DNA from: Nocardioides marmorisolisilvae
Lineage (GTDB): Bacteria > Actinomycetota > Actinomycetes > Propionibacteriales > Nocardioidaceae
NCBI RefSeq assembly: GCF_003725775.1
Contig: NZ_RJSG01000001.1
Coordinates: forward strand, 402,746-466,745
Reading direction: 5' to 3'
Length of the DNA stretch: 64,000 bases
The position numbers and the translations under genes are program-made. Below the pieces are notes generated by a model. It ran no database searches and was not told the DNA's origin. It worked only from the letters and a program-made list of their open reading frames with translations. Shown here in pieces: positions 8,822-17,800 of this stretch. Position 1 is the first letter of the stretch, and each line of letters opens with the position of its first letter.

Positions 8822-8839
8822 GTCTAGCAGAAACTAGAC
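8822..8839. repeat. inverted repeat GTCTAG-N6-CTAGAC
   Basis: Perfect 6-base arms around CAGAAA, 100 bases upstream of the transglycosylase start. CTAG is rare in high-GC genomes, which makes a functional site more likely. Candidate operator; the protein is unknown. Confidence 0.4.
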
Positions 8840-8887
8840 ATTTGGCCCACCGTGACCCTTAACGGGGATAATCGTTGAATAGGGGTA

Positions 8888-8911
8888 CGTCCGATTTATC
8901 GCAATCGGACG
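8888..8911 (+). promoter_or_regulatory. 8-base hairpin in the transglycosylase 5' region
   Basis: Arms CGTCCGAT and ATCGGACG are exact complements with an 8-base loop, ending 27 bases before the start codon and just ahead of the AGGGAG ribosome site. It could be an operator, an RNA stability stem or part of a leader structure. It does not match the ydaO riboswitch pattern. Confidence 0.4.
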
Positions 8912-8938
8912 GATTACGCACCAGGGAGAACTCGCCGC

Positions 8939-10177
8939 ATGACCGGACTGCTCAAGAGCCGCAGGAGCAAGGCAGCCACGCTCGTTCCGCTCGCACTCGT
9001 GTGCGCAGCATGGACTGCGAGCCTGACTGGTATCGATACCGCGTCGGCAAGCAAGACCAAGGCCAGCGACCTCCCCGACGGCACCGCCGTGCCCAGCCAG
9101 GCCATCAAGGCTCCCGCCAGCGTGCCGGTACCCGGCTCGATCGCCCCGAGCGTCCCGGACGGCACCGCCGACTCCGTGGTCGCCGGCGCCTCGACCAGCG
9201 GCATCCCCTCCGCCGCCCTGTCCGCCTACCAGCGCGGCGCCCAGATCATCGACGCCGCCGACCCGACCTGCAACGTCGGCTGGGAGCTCATCGCCGCGAT
9301 CGGTCGCGTCGAGTCCGACCACGGCCAGTACGACGGCAACACCTTGGGCAGCGACGGCGTCAGCACCCCCGGCATCTACGGCCCGGAGCTGAACGGCGAG
9401 AACGGCACCCAGGCGATCATGGACACCGACGGCGGCCAGCTCGACCACGACACCGTCTACGACCGCGCGGTCGGCCCGATGCAGTTCATCCCCTCGACCT
9501 GGTCCTCGGTCAAGGTCGACGCCGACGGCGACGGCCAGCGCAACCCGCAGGACATCGACGACGCCTCGCTGGCGACCGGCGTGTACCTCTGCTCCGGCAC
9601 CGACGACCTGTCGAACCGCGCCGGCCAGGAGGCCGCGGTCTACCGCTACAACCACAGCCGCGCGTACGTCGACCTGGTGCTCCGCATCATGGAGGCCTAC
9701 AGCCAGGGCGACTACACCGCGATCCCGTCGGGCACCTACGGCGGCACGGTCTTCACCCCGAGCTACTCCTCGGCCGTCCAGAACCGGACCCACAAGCCGT
9801 CCAAGACGGTGAAGCCGAGCAGCCCGAGCACGGGCGGATCGACCGGCGGGGACAACGGGCCGAGCACCCCGACGGAGCCGTCGACGCCGAGCACGCCCAC
9901 CGCGCCGAAGAACCCGCTGGCGCCGATCACCGACCCGCTGACCAAGGGCCTGGGGGGCATCACCCAGCCGCTGGTGAGCACGCTGTCGACGCTGACCGAG
10001 GCCCTGGACTTCTGCAACAGCCAGTTCGCGACGATCCCGGACCCGCTGCACCTGCTCGACGCCGCGAAGAACAAGTGCGCGACCAAGGTTCAGGGCATGA
10101 CCGAGACCGACGCTGCTGCCGTCATCCCGAACACGCTGACCACGATCCTGGCCTGGCTCGGACTGGGCAAGGCCTGA
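8939..10177 (+). CDS. secreted lytic transglycosylase
   Basis: 412 residues. A Sec signal is likely in the first 40 residues (basic MTGLLKSRRSK, then a hydrophobic core ending near ASA). The soluble lytic transglycosylase fold follows: AIGRVESDHGQY holds the catalytic Glu, and GPMQFIPSTW and YNHSRAYVDLVLRI are family motifs. It should cleave the peptidoglycan glycan strand outside the membrane during growth or separation. After the catalytic domain comes a Ser/Thr/Pro-rich linker (residues about 275-325) and a C-terminal segment with two cysteines that I do not recognise. The upstream region has three inverted repeats, suggesting tight regulation. AGGGAG lies 10 bases before the ATG. Convergent with hemB, seven bases apart. 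Confidence 0.85.
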   Translation: MTGLLKSRRSKAATLVPLALVCAAWTASLTGIDTASASKTKASDLPDGTAVPSQAIKAPASVPVPGSIAPSVPDGTADSVVAGASTSGIPSAALSAYQRGAQIIDAADPTCNVGWELIAAIGRVESDHGQYDGNTLGSDGVSTPGIYGPELNGENGTQAIMDTDGGQLDHDTVYDRAVGPMQFIPSTWSSVKVDADGDGQRNPQDIDDASLATGVYLCSGTDDLSNRAGQEAAVYRYNHSRAYVDLVLRIMEAYSQGDYTAIPSGTYGGTVFTPSYSSAVQNRTHKPSKTVKPSSPSTGGSTGGDNGPSTPTEPSTPSTPTAPKNPLAPITDPLTKGLGGITQPLVSTLSTLTEALDFCNSQFATIPDPLHLLDAAKNKCATKVQGMTETDAAAVIPNTLTTILAWLGLGKA

Positions 10178-10184
10178 CTGAACG

Positions 10185-11162
10185 TCAGCGCTTGAGCAGC
10201 TGGGCGGCTTCGAGCGCCCAGTAGGTCAGCACGATGTCCGCGCCTGCGCGGTGGATCGACGTGAGCGTCTCGAGGATCGCGGCCTCGCGGTCGATCCAGC
10301 CGCGCGCCGCAGCAGCCTCGACCATCGAGTACTCCCCCGAGACGTTGTACGCCGCGACGGGGACGTCGACCGCGTCCTTCACCGCGGACAGCACGTCGAG
10401 GTAACCGAGGGCCGGCTTCACCATCACGATGTCGGCGCCCTCGCTGACGTCCAGCTTCGCTTCGCGCACGCCCTCGAGCCGGTTGGCCGGATCCTGCTGG
10501 TAGGTCCGTCGATCACCCTGCAACGAGGAGTCGACGGCCTCGCGGAACGGGCCGTAGAACGACGAGGCGTACTTGGCGGAGTAGGCCAGGATGCCGATGC
10601 CGGTGTGCTCCTCGGCGTCCAGCGCGCTGCGGATCATCCGCACCTGGCCGTCCATCATGCCGCTGGGCGCGACCAGGTCGACACCGGCAGCGGCCTGCGC
10701 CACCGCCATCGCCGCGTACACGTCGAGGGTGCGGTCGTTGTCGACGTTGCCGTCGCCGTCCAGGACGCCGCAGTGCCCGTGGTCGGTGAACTCGTCGAGG
10801 CACAGGTCCGACATCACGGTGAGCTCGTCGCCGACCTCGGCGACCACGTCGGTGATCGCCAGGTTGAGGATCCCGTGCGGGTCGACGGCACCCGAGCCGA
10901 CGGCGTCCTTCTCCTCGGGGATGCCGAACAGCATCACCCCGCCGAGACCAGCCGCGACCGCTTCGTTGGCGGTCTTCTTCAAGGTCTCGCGGGTGTGCTG
11001 GACGACGCCCGGCATCGAGCTGATCGGAGTCGTCTCGGTCGCGCCCTCACGGACGAACAGCGGCAGCACGAGCTGGCGCGGTGCGATCCCGGACTCGGCG
11101 ACCAGCCGCCGCAGCGCAGGGGTGCGTCGCAGGCGGCGGGGTCGGATGTCCGGGTACGTCAT
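10185..11162 (-). CDS. hemB: delta-aminolevulinic acid dehydratase (porphobilinogen synthase)
   Basis: 325 residues, normal for HemB, which condenses two 5-aminolevulinates into porphobilinogen. Visible motifs: [39 protein letters not shown] (metal-site region), [17 protein letters not shown] with one Schiff-base Lys, and [12 protein letters not shown] with the other. It closes the rex-hemACD cluster. It also has its own likely leaderless promoter: TAGCCT seven bases before the ATG, overlapping the hemD stop codon. Confidence 0.96.
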   Translation of the reverse strand: MTYPDIRPRRLRRTPALRRLVAESGIAPRQLVLPLFVREGATETTPISSMPGVVQHTRETLKKTANEAVAAGLGGVMLFGIPEEKDAVGSGAVDPHGILNLAITDVVAEVGDELTVMSDLCLDEFTDHGHCGVLDGDGNVDNDRTLDVYAAMAVAQAAAGVDLVAPSGMMDGQVRMIRSALDAEEHTGIGILAYSAKYASSFYGPFREAVDSSLQGDRRTYQQDPANRLEGVREAKLDVSEGADIVMVKPALGYLDVLSAVKDAVDVPVAAYNVSGEYSMVEAAAARGWIDREAAILETLTSIHRAGADIVLTYWALEAAQLLKR

Positions 11163-11169
11163 GCGTTCC

Positions 11170-11175
11170 AGGCTA
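11170..11175 (-). promoter_or_regulatory. -10 element TAGCCT of hemB, overlapping the hemD stop
   Basis: On the minus strand TAGCCT ends seven bases before the hemB ATG. Its first three bases are the hemD TAG stop codon (11173-11175). hemB may therefore be transcribed on its own, leaderless, in addition to read-through from rex. Confidence 0.45.
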
Positions 11176-12843
11176 CTTCGACGACGCCCGACGACGGCCC
11201 GAAGCGCGACGCTCGGACGGCTTGGTGACCGGCTGGCCGGCCTCGATCATCGACGCACGGCGTGCCGACCCGAAGTCGGCCAGCGCCTCGGCGAGGACCT
11301 CGACCGACGGGCTCGGCGCCATCACGTCGACGCGCAGGCCGTGCTCCTCGGCGGTCTTCGCCGTGGCCGGACCGATCACCGCGATGATCGTCGAGGCGTG
11401 CGGCTTGCCGGCGATGCCGACCAGGTTGCGCACGGTCGAGGACGAGGTGAAGACGACGGCGTCGAACTTCCCGGCCTTGATCGCCTCGCGGGTCGGCGCC
11501 GGCGGCGGCGCTGCCCGGACGGTGCGGTAGGCGGTGACGTCGTCGACCTCCCAGCCGAGGTCGACCAGGCCGGCGACCAGGTTCTCGGTGGCGATGTCGG
11601 CGCGCGGCAGGAAGACGCGGTTGATCGGGTCGAGGACCTCGTCGTACTCGGGCCAGTCCTCGAGCAGACCGGCGGCGGACTGCTCGCCGGACGGCACCAG
11701 GTCGGCGCGCAGGCCCCAGTCGGCCAGGGTCGCGGCGGTCTTCTCACCGACCGCGGCGATCTTCAGGCCGGAGAACGCGCGAGCGTCCAGGCCGTACTCC
11801 TCGAACTTCTCCTTCACCGCGCGGACGGCGTTGTAGGAGGTGAAGGCGATCCACTCGTAGCGACCCTCGACCAGTCCGCGGACGGCCTTGTCCATCTGCT
11901 GCGGGTTGCGCGGCGGCTCGACCGAGATGGTCGGCACCTCCTCCGGCTCGGCGCCGTACCCACGAAGGCGGGTCGACAACGAGGCGGCCTGCTCCTTGGT
12001 GCGCGGCACCAGCACCCGCCACCCGAAGAGCGGCTTGTTCTCGAACCAGGAGAGCTGGTCGCGCAGGTCGACGACCTGGCCGATGACAGTCACGGCGGGC
12101 GCCTCCATCCGGGCGGCCCGGGCGTCGGCACCGATCGAGCCGAGGGTGGAGACCAGCGTGCGCTGGGTGGTGACCGTGCCGGTCCGGGTCATCGAGACCG
12201 GGGTCTCGGCCGGGCGACCGGCGGCGATCAGCTCGCGCGCGATGTCGGCGATGCTGCCGACGGCGGAGAGCAGCACCAGGGTCTGGCGGTCGGCGTACGA
12301 GGACCAGTCGATGCTCGCGCCGCTGCAGGACAGCACCGTCAGCTCGCGGTGGTTCTTGGTGGTCAGCGGGATGCCCGCGTACGCCGGCACCGCGTTGACC
12401 GACGAGACGCCGGGAACGATCTCGAAACCGATCTCGGCCTTCGTGCAGGCCTGCGCCTCCTCGGGGCCCGAGGCGTAGAGGAACGGGTCGCCGGCCATCA
12501 GCCGGACCACGCGCTTGCCGGACTTGGCGTGCTTGATCACGACCTTGGCGCGCGCGGCGTGGGTCAGCGGCTGGCCGTCCTCGCCGAAGCCACCGTCGAC
12601 GAACAGCGGACCGGCGGACGCCTCGACCGTCTCGACCTCGGCGTCCTCGTCGGCCTCCACCGGTTCGGGCAGGCCGAGCAGTCCGCGCACCAGCGTCTCG
12701 TGCTCGGGCAGCTCGGTGATCACGACCTCCGCGTCCCGCAACAGCTCGGCCGCGCGCACGGTCAGCAGATCGGGGTCGCCGGGTCCGGCGCCGACGAAGG
12801 ACACCCACCTGGTCTGGCGGGCAGTCGTGCTCGATGCAGTCAT
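11173..12843 (-). CDS. hemD: uroporphyrinogen-III C-methyltransferase / uroporphyrinogen-III synthase fusion
   Basis: 556 residues in two domains, the usual actinobacterial fusion. Residues about 12-250 are a SUMT (CobA/CysG) methyltransferase: [12 protein letters not shown] at the start, [13 protein letters not shown], and [19 protein letters not shown]. It would methylate uroporphyrinogen III to precorrin-2 for siroheme or cobalamin. Residues about 275-535 are HemD, which closes hydroxymethylbilane to uroporphyrinogen III ([41 protein letters not shown]). The open frame continues upstream into hemC, but ATG 12843 fits homologues. It follows hemC by 13 bases. An acidic insert ([15 protein letters not shown]) lies inside the methyltransferase domain around residues 53-67. 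Confidence 0.93.
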   Translation of the reverse strand: MTASSTTARQTRWVSFVGAGPGDPDLLTVRAAELLRDAEVVITELPEHETLVRGLLGLPEPVEADEDAEVETVEASAGPLFVDGGFGEDGQPLTHAARAKVVIKHAKSGKRVVRLMAGDPFLYASGPEEAQACTKAEIGFEIVPGVSSVNAVPAYAGIPLTTKNHRELTVLSCSGASIDWSSYADRQTLVLLSAVGSIADIARELIAAGRPAETPVSMTRTGTVTTQRTLVSTLGSIGADARAARMEAPAVTVIGQVVDLRDQLSWFENKPLFGWRVLVPRTKEQAASLSTRLRGYGAEPEEVPTISVEPPRNPQQMDKAVRGLVEGRYEWIAFTSYNAVRAVKEKFEEYGLDARAFSGLKIAAVGEKTAATLADWGLRADLVPSGEQSAAGLLEDWPEYDEVLDPINRVFLPRADIATENLVAGLVDLGWEVDDVTAYRTVRAAPPPAPTREAIKAGKFDAVVFTSSSTVRNLVGIAGKPHASTIIAVIGPATAKTAEEHGLRVDVMAPSPSVEVLAEALADFGSARRASMIEAGQPVTKPSERRASGRRRASSK

Positions 12844-12856
12844 GGTCACTTGCTTT

Positions 12857-13825
12857 CTAGCTGTGCGGTGCGGGGTTGAGAAGTTCGTGGGCGCCGTCGG
12901 CCACCATCTCGGCGGCGAGCTTGCGGCCGAGGCCGATCGGGTCGTCGTAGGGGCCGGAGGCGGAGCGGCGTACGGCCAGGGCGCCGTCCAGGGAGGTCGC
13001 GACGGCGCGGACCCAGAGCTCGGGTCCGTCCTCGCCCTCGACCACCTCGGCGAGCGCGCCGACCGGGGCGGAGCAGCCGGCCTCGAGCTCGGCGAGCACC
13101 ATCCGCTCGCACTCGACGGCCGCGCGGGTGTTCGGGTCGTCGAGCGCCTCGGCCACCAGGGCGGCCAGCTCGGTGTCGCTGCTGCGGCACTCGACCGCGA
13201 GCGCACCCTGACCCGGCGCGGGCAGGACCTGGATCGGGTCGAGCACCTCGGTGACCTCGTCCAGACGGCCCAGACGCGTCAAGCCGGCGCGGGCGAGCAC
13301 GACGGCGTCCAGCTCGCCGGACGTCACCTTGCCGATGCGGGTGTCCACGTTGCCGCGGACCCCGACCAGCTCGACGCCGAGACCGAGGGCCTCGATCTGC
13401 GCGACGCGACGCGGCGAGCCGGTGCCGACCGTCGCGCCCTGCGGCAGCTCGCCGAGAGTGAGCCCGTCACGGGCGACGACGACGTCGCGAGGGTCCTCGC
13501 GCGTCGGGATCGCGGCGAGGGTGATGCCGTCCTGCGCGTAGGTCGGCAGGTCCTTGAGCGAGTGCACGGCGAGGTCGACCTCGTCGGCCAGCAGGGCGTC
13601 GCGCAGCGCGCTGACGAAGACGCCCGTTCCACCCATGGTCGCCAGCGGCGCCGTGTTCACGTCGCCCTCGGTCGAAACAGTGACGAGCACGACGTCGCGA
13701 CCGGTGGCCTCGGAGAGCTGCTCGGCCACCAGACCGGACTGGGTACGGGCCAGCGCCGAGGCGCGGGTCCCGATGCGGATTGCGGCTTGCCCTGAGGTGC
13801 GAGCCTGCGAGCCTCGAAGGGTCAT
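12857..13825 (-). CDS. hemC: porphobilinogen deaminase (hydroxymethylbilane synthase)
   Basis: 322 residues. The enzyme polymerises four porphobilinogens on a dipyrromethane cofactor. Motifs: IRIGTRASALARTQS at the N-terminus, AVHSLKDLP, GTGSPRRVAQ, and EAGCSAPVGALA with the cofactor-binding Cys near residue 249. Its ATG overlaps the hemA stop by four bases. Part of the rex-hemA-hemC-hemD operon. Confidence 0.96.
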   Translation of the reverse strand: MTLRGSQARTSGQAAIRIGTRASALARTQSGLVAEQLSEATGRDVVLVTVSTEGDVNTAPLATMGGTGVFVSALRDALLADEVDLAVHSLKDLPTYAQDGITLAAIPTREDPRDVVVARDGLTLGELPQGATVGTGSPRRVAQIEALGLGVELVGVRGNVDTRIGKVTSGELDAVVLARAGLTRLGRLDEVTEVLDPIQVLPAPGQGALAVECRSSDTELAALVAEALDDPNTRAAVECERMVLAELEAGCSAPVGALAEVVEGEDGPELWVRAVATSLDGALAVRRSASGPYDDPIGLGRKLAAEMVADGAHELLNPAPHS

Positions 13826-15114
13826 ACGCCCTCCACCCGGGTCACGGCGTCGACGGCCTCGGGGTCCAGGGAGAACAGCTCGGCCAGGGCGGCCGCGTAG
13901 GAGACGGCGCCGGTGCTGTTGGCCAGCTCCTTGACCCGCACGGTCGGCTGGTGGAGCAGCTTGTCGGCCACCCGCCGCACGGCCTGCTCGATCTCGGCGC
14001 GGGCAGCGTCGTCGAGCTCGGGCAGCCGCCCGGCCAGACGCTGGAGCTCGGTCTCGACGACGCCGGTGGCCATCGTCCGCAGCGCGACCACCGTCGGGGT
14101 GACGGCGGCGGCGTGCCGGGCCGCGAGGAACGCCTGGAGCTCCTGGCCGACGATCTTGCGGACGTCGGCGACCTCGCTGCGCTCGCCGGCCTGCTCGAGC
14201 TCGGTGGCCAGGGTGGCGAGGTCGATCAGCGCGACGCCGGGCTCGTGGCCGACCGCGGGGTCGACGTCGCGCGGCAGGGCGAGGTCGATGACCGCGACCG
14301 GACGCGAGGAGTCGGCGCGGGCGGCGCGGAAGCGCTCGACGTCGAGCTGGATGCCGGTCGAGTCGGTGCAGGTGATGACCACGTCGACGTCGGCAGCCTC
14401 TGCGGCGATCGCGTCCAGGCCGACGGCCCGCCCGCCGTACGCCTCGGCCAGCCGCTCGGCGCGGGTGGCGGTGCGGTTGGCGACGACGACCGACGAGGCC
14501 GGTCCGCGTGACAGCGTCGCGACCGCCAGCCCGGCCATCGCGCCGGCGCCGACGACCAGCGCCTTGAGGTCGGTGTCCCGGCCGAGGTGGCGGGTCGCCT
14601 GGTCGATCGCGTACGCCACCAGCGAGGGACCGGCGCGGTCGATGTCGGTCTCGGCGTGCGAGCGCTTGCCGACCCGCAGCGCCTGCTGGAAGAGCGAGTT
14701 GAGGGCCGGTCCGACGGTGCCGGCCTCCTGGCCGACGCGCAGGGCCTCCCGGGCCTGGCCGAGGATCTGGCTCTCGCCGACGACCATCGAGTCGAGACCG
14801 GAGGCGACGTGGAACAGGTGCGAGACGGCGCCGTCGTCGTAGTGCACGTACAGGTGCGGGACGTACTCGTCGGGCGAGCCGGGAGCCGGGGTCAGCAGCA
14901 TCCGCGAGATCGCCTCGACGCTGCCGTGGAACCGGTCGACCTCGGCGTAGACCTCGATGCGGTTGCAGGTCGAGAGCACCGTGGCCTCGACGACGTGCTC
15001 GTTGTCGGCCACGTCGCGGATCAGCTTCGCGGTGCCGTCGGAGTCACGGGCGATCAGCTCGAGGACCGGGACCGGCGCCGAGTTGTGGGAGATGCCCACC
15101 ACGAGCACGCTCAT
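13822..15114 (-). CDS. hemA: glutamyl-tRNA reductase
   Basis: 430 residues; first committed step of the C5 pathway, reducing Glu-tRNA to glutamate-1-semialdehyde with NADPH. Motifs: VVGISHNSAPVPVLE, LSTCNRIEVYAEV with the catalytic Cys near residue 50, VVGESQILGQ, and a Rossmann GAGAMAGLAV segment. The family's C-terminal dimer helix is present. The ATG overlaps the rex stop by one base, so it is coupled to rex. Heme synthesis would thus respond to the NADH/NAD ratio through Rex, as described for Streptomyces. Confidence 0.96.
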   Translation of the reverse strand: MSVLVVGISHNSAPVPVLELIARDSDGTAKLIRDVADNEHVVEATVLSTCNRIEVYAEVDRFHGSVEAISRMLLTPAPGSPDEYVPHLYVHYDDGAVSHLFHVASGLDSMVVGESQILGQAREALRVGQEAGTVGPALNSLFQQALRVGKRSHAETDIDRAGPSLVAYAIDQATRHLGRDTDLKALVVGAGAMAGLAVATLSRGPASSVVVANRTATRAERLAEAYGGRAVGLDAIAAEAADVDVVITCTDSTGIQLDVERFRAARADSSRPVAVIDLALPRDVDPAVGHEPGVALIDLATLATELEQAGERSEVADVRKIVGQELQAFLAARHAAAVTPTVVALRTMATGVVETELQRLAGRLPELDDAARAEIEQAVRRVADKLLHQPTVRVKELANSTGAVSYAAALAELFSLDPEAVDAVTRVEGV

Positions 15115-15782
15115 CAGGCCACCCCCTCGGTTCCCGGGGCGCCCTCGACGTGCGGCGCCTTGCGCTGCTCGTGGTAGGCCAGGATCTGAAGCTCGGAGGA
15201 CAGGTCGACCATCCGGACGTCGACGTCCTCGGGGACCGAGAGCACGGTCGGTGCGAAGTTCAGCACGCTGCGGATACCGGCCGCGATCATCTGGTCGCAG
15301 ACCGCCTGGGCGGCACTGGCCGGGGTGGCGATGACGCCGATGGCGACGCCGTGCTCGCGCACGATCTGGCCGAGCTCGCCGAAGTCACGGATCGGGCACC
15401 CGGCGACCAGCTCGCCGTGCCGGCTCTCGTCGGCGTCGAGCAGCGCGACGGTGCGGAAGCCGCGCGAGCTGAAGCCGGAGAAGTTCGCGAGCGCGTGGCC
15501 CAGGTTGCCGATGCCGACGATGACGACGGGCCAGTCCTGGGTCAGGCCGATCTCGCGGGAGATCTGGTAGCGCAGGTACTCCACGTCGTAACCGACGCCG
15601 CGGGTGCCGTACGAGCCGAGGTGGGAGAGGTCCTTGCGCAGCTTGGCGCTGTTCACGCCCGCGGCGGTCGCCAGCTCCTCGCTCGAGCACGACCGGATGT
15701 CGGAGTCGAGGAGAGAATTGAGTGCCCGCAGGTACACCGGAAGGCGCGCGACTGTCGCCTCAGGAATGCGCGTAGGGCTCAC
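15114..15782 (-). CDS. rex: redox-sensing transcriptional repressor Rex
   Basis: 222 residues from the chosen start. Rex binds DNA when NADH is low and lets go when NADH rises. The winged-helix domain is N-terminal (ELATAAGVNSAKLRKDLSHLGSYGTRGVGY) and a Rossmann domain follows with GIGNLG at about residues 90-95. The C-terminal helix is present. I chose GTG 15782 because GGAGAG lies six bases before it; the frame also allows TTG 15788. It heads the hem operon, and an operator-like palindrome sits in its promoter. Rex of Streptomyces controls rex-hemACD, nuo and cyd genes. Confidence 0.95.
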   Translation of the reverse strand: MSPTRIPEATVARLPVYLRALNSLLDSDIRSCSSEELATAAGVNSAKLRKDLSHLGSYGTRGVGYDVEYLRYQISREIGLTQDWPVVIVGIGNLGHALANFSGFSSRGFRTVALLDADESRHGELVAGCPIRDFGELGQIVREHGVAIGVIATPASAAQAVCDQMIAAGIRSVLNFAPTVLSVPEDVDVRMVDLSSELQILAYHEQRKAPHVEGAPGTEGVA

Positions 15783-15858
15783 GGTCAACTCTCCAGCGAC
15801 GCCTCCGGGCTCGTCATACGGAACCTGTGGTGAAAGACGTCAGCCCAAACACAATAAG

Positions 15859-15882
15859 AGTTTGTGAACGTGCGAACAAACT
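15859..15882 (-). promoter_or_regulatory. Rex operator (ROP-like) inside the rex-hem promoter
   Basis: Perfect arms AGTTTGT and ACAAACT flank ten bases. Read on the rex strand, the 18-base core at 15862-15879 ends in TTCACAA, an exact Rex half-site, and begins TTGT, matching the other half in four of seven positions with the right 4-base spacer. A -10 TATTGT lies at 15851-15856 and a possible -35 TTGTTC 17 bases before it, so the palindrome covers the promoter core. Autorepression by Rex is the likely meaning. Confidence 0.6.
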
Positions 15883-15923
15883 GAACTAGCACGGGTGAGA
15901 CGTTTGCCACTCGGCGGGGTGTG

Positions 15924-16166
15924 CTACCGCGTGAGCGCCGTTCTGAGGCGTTGCTCGTCGACCCGCCAGAAGTCGTGCTGGGCGCCGTCCACGAACGTCA
16001 CCGGGATCTGCTCGCCGTACGCGTGCATCAGGGCGGGGTCGGTGGTGATGTCGACCTCCTCGAATCCGGTGCCGAGGTCTGCGCAGACCTGAGCGATCAC
16101 GGTCCGGGCGTCGTCGCACAGGTGGCAGCCCGGCTTGGAGTACAGCAGGACCCGGGACGTCGTCAC
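15924..16166 (-). CDS. glutaredoxin-family protein (DUF836 type)
   Basis: 80 residues with a thioredoxin-like strand and a CxxC active site, SKPGCHLC, at Cys14-Cys17, and a Pro-containing segment EQIPVTFVDG. It is probably a small cytosolic redox protein; the partner is unknown. The GTG start overlaps the stop of the upstream ligase gene (GTGA), so the two are translationally coupled. A glutaredoxin-like gene beside rex is conserved in Streptomyces as I recall. The remaining 141 bases to the rex start hold the rex promoter. Confidence 0.85.
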   Translation of the reverse strand: MTTSRVLLYSKPGCHLCDDARTVIAQVCADLGTGFEEVDITTDPALMHAYGEQIPVTFVDGAQHDFWRVDEQRLRTALTR

Positions 16167-17740
16167 TCCAGCAGCCCCAGAGCCCGGCGGCGCTCGGTGG
16201 CCCGCAGCAGGCCCTTGGCGACCTTGCCGGTGCCGGTCATCGGCAGCGCCTCGACGACGTTGACCACCGAGGGCCGCTTGAAGCTGGCCAGCCGGCCGGC
16301 GCAGTGGGCGCTGACCCGGGCCGCGAGCTCGTCGGGGTCGACCTCGCCGACCGGCTTCACGTAGGCGACCACCGCCTCCCCGGTCTCGGGGTCGTCGACG
16401 CCGATCACCGCGGCACCGGCCACGTCGGCCAGCTCGGTGATCACGTCCTCGACCTCGCTCGGGTAGACGTTGAACCCCGAGACGATGACCAGCTCCTTGA
16501 GGCGGTCCACCAGGAACAGGTCCCCGGCCGCGCTCAGGTAGCCGACGTCCCCGGTGGCCCACCAGCCCTCGGCGTCCGGTCCGTCGGCGCCGTCGGGCCA
16601 GTACCCGGAGAACAGGTTCGGGCCGCGGATGTGGATCTCGCCGGGATCGTCGTCCTCGGGGCGCCCGCCGGCCTCGTCGACCAGTCGGACCTCGATGCCG
16701 GGCAGCGGCGCGCCGACCGAGCGCGGGTCGGATTCCGCACTGCACTGGGTCGAGGTGACCACGGGTGCGGCCTCGGTCAGGCCGTAGCCCTGCTGGATCT
16801 CCAGCCCGGTCCGGGCGCTGAACGCCTCGGTCAGCTCGGGGGCCAGCGGCGCCGAGCCGGACAGGATCGTGCGCACCGGCCCGAACCTGTCCTCGATGCT
16901 GGAGAGCTGCATCCAGTAGGCGAAGACCGGCGGCGCGACCGGCAGCACGGAGATCGCCTCGTCCTCGATGATGTCCAGCGAGCCCTCGGGGTCGAAGCCG
17001 TCGACCAGCACCATCCGGGCGTGCTGGCGCAGCACCTGCCCGAGCACGGCGTTCAGGCCGTAGACGTGGAACAGCGGCAGCACGCCGAGGACGACGTCGC
17101 GGCCGTTGATCATCGGCGGCACCACGGCGGCGGCCTGCTCGATGTTCGCCGAGAGCGCCCGGTGGCTGAGCATCGCGGCGCGCGGGCGACCCGAGGTTCC
17201 GCTGGTGTAGAGCAGCACGGCGAGCGACTCCGGGTCGGTCTCCCCCGGAAGGTCGGCGCCGGTCTCCATCACCAGGTGGTCCCAGGAACGCTCGCCGGGC
17301 TCGAGCGTGGTGCCGACGCTCACGATGCGCGGACGCACGCCGTCGTTCTCCGAGCCGGCCAGGGCAGCGTTGACCCCCGCGACCGCACCGCGCACGGTGC
17401 CGATCGTGGTGCCGTCGGCCAGGACCATCCGGGAGCCTGAGTCCACGAGCATCCGGACGACCTCGCCGGTGGCGCTGCGCGGATTGATCGGTACGGCGAC
17501 CATGCGGGCGCGCAGGACGCCGAGGTAGGTCGCGACGAACTCGATCCGGTTCGTCACCGCGATCATCACCCGGTAGCCGGCGATCATCCCCGCGGTCTGC
17601 AGTCCGTGGGCGACCCGGTCGGCGAGATCGTCGAGCGCGGCCCAGGTCACGGTGCGGCCGGTGGCAGCCTCGGACAGGGCGATCTTCGAGGGCTCGGCAC
17701 GAGCCGCGGCAGCCAGGAGATCGGCGACGGTGGTCTCCAT
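16163..17740 (-). CDS. AMP-binding acyl-CoA ligase
   Basis: 525 residues of the ANL superfamily, which activates a carboxylate as acyl-AMP and then forms a CoA thioester. Motifs: the phosphate loop LLYTSGTSGRPRAA, the QGYGLTEAAP turn, the GWWATGDVGYLS hinge region, VDRLKELVIVSGFNVYPSEVE, and PMTGTGKVAKGLLR with the catalytic Lys close to the end. Substrate is probably a fatty acid but cannot be fixed. ATG 17740 is preceded by AAGGA at seven bases; the frame extends further to 17788. Divergent from the HAD gene, 60 bases apart. Confidence 0.88.
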   Translation of the reverse strand: METTVADLLAAAARAEPSKIALSEAATGRTVTWAALDDLADRVAHGLQTAGMIAGYRVMIAVTNRIEFVATYLGVLRARMVAVPINPRSATGEVVRMLVDSGSRMVLADGTTIGTVRGAVAGVNAALAGSENDGVRPRIVSVGTTLEPGERSWDHLVMETGADLPGETDPESLAVLLYTSGTSGRPRAAMLSHRALSANIEQAAAVVPPMINGRDVVLGVLPLFHVYGLNAVLGQVLRQHARMVLVDGFDPEGSLDIIEDEAISVLPVAPPVFAYWMQLSSIEDRFGPVRTILSGSAPLAPELTEAFSARTGLEIQQGYGLTEAAPVVTSTQCSAESDPRSVGAPLPGIEVRLVDEAGGRPEDDDPGEIHIRGPNLFSGYWPDGADGPDAEGWWATGDVGYLSAAGDLFLVDRLKELVIVSGFNVYPSEVEDVITELADVAGAAVIGVDDPETGEAVVAYVKPVGEVDPDELAARVSAHCAGRLASFKRPSVVNVVEALPMTGTGKVAKGLLRATERRRALGLLE

Positions 17741-17788
17741 CGTTGGATCCTTGCACAGGTGATTGGGCCGTGTACGCCGAGGACGCAA

Positions 17789-17794
17789 TAGGCT
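17789..17794 (+). promoter_or_regulatory. -10 element TAGGCT of the HAD gene (leaderless)
   Basis: TAGGCT ends six bases before the GTG at 17801, and no Shine-Dalgarno is present. Transcription should begin at or near the start codon. Confidence 0.5.
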
Positions 17795-17800
17795 TCACGT

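Noticed and set aside
8715-8938. c-di-AMP (ydaO) riboswitch before the transglycosylase
   Set aside because: The gene type and disA elsewhere made it tempting, but the conserved riboswitch core strings are absent.
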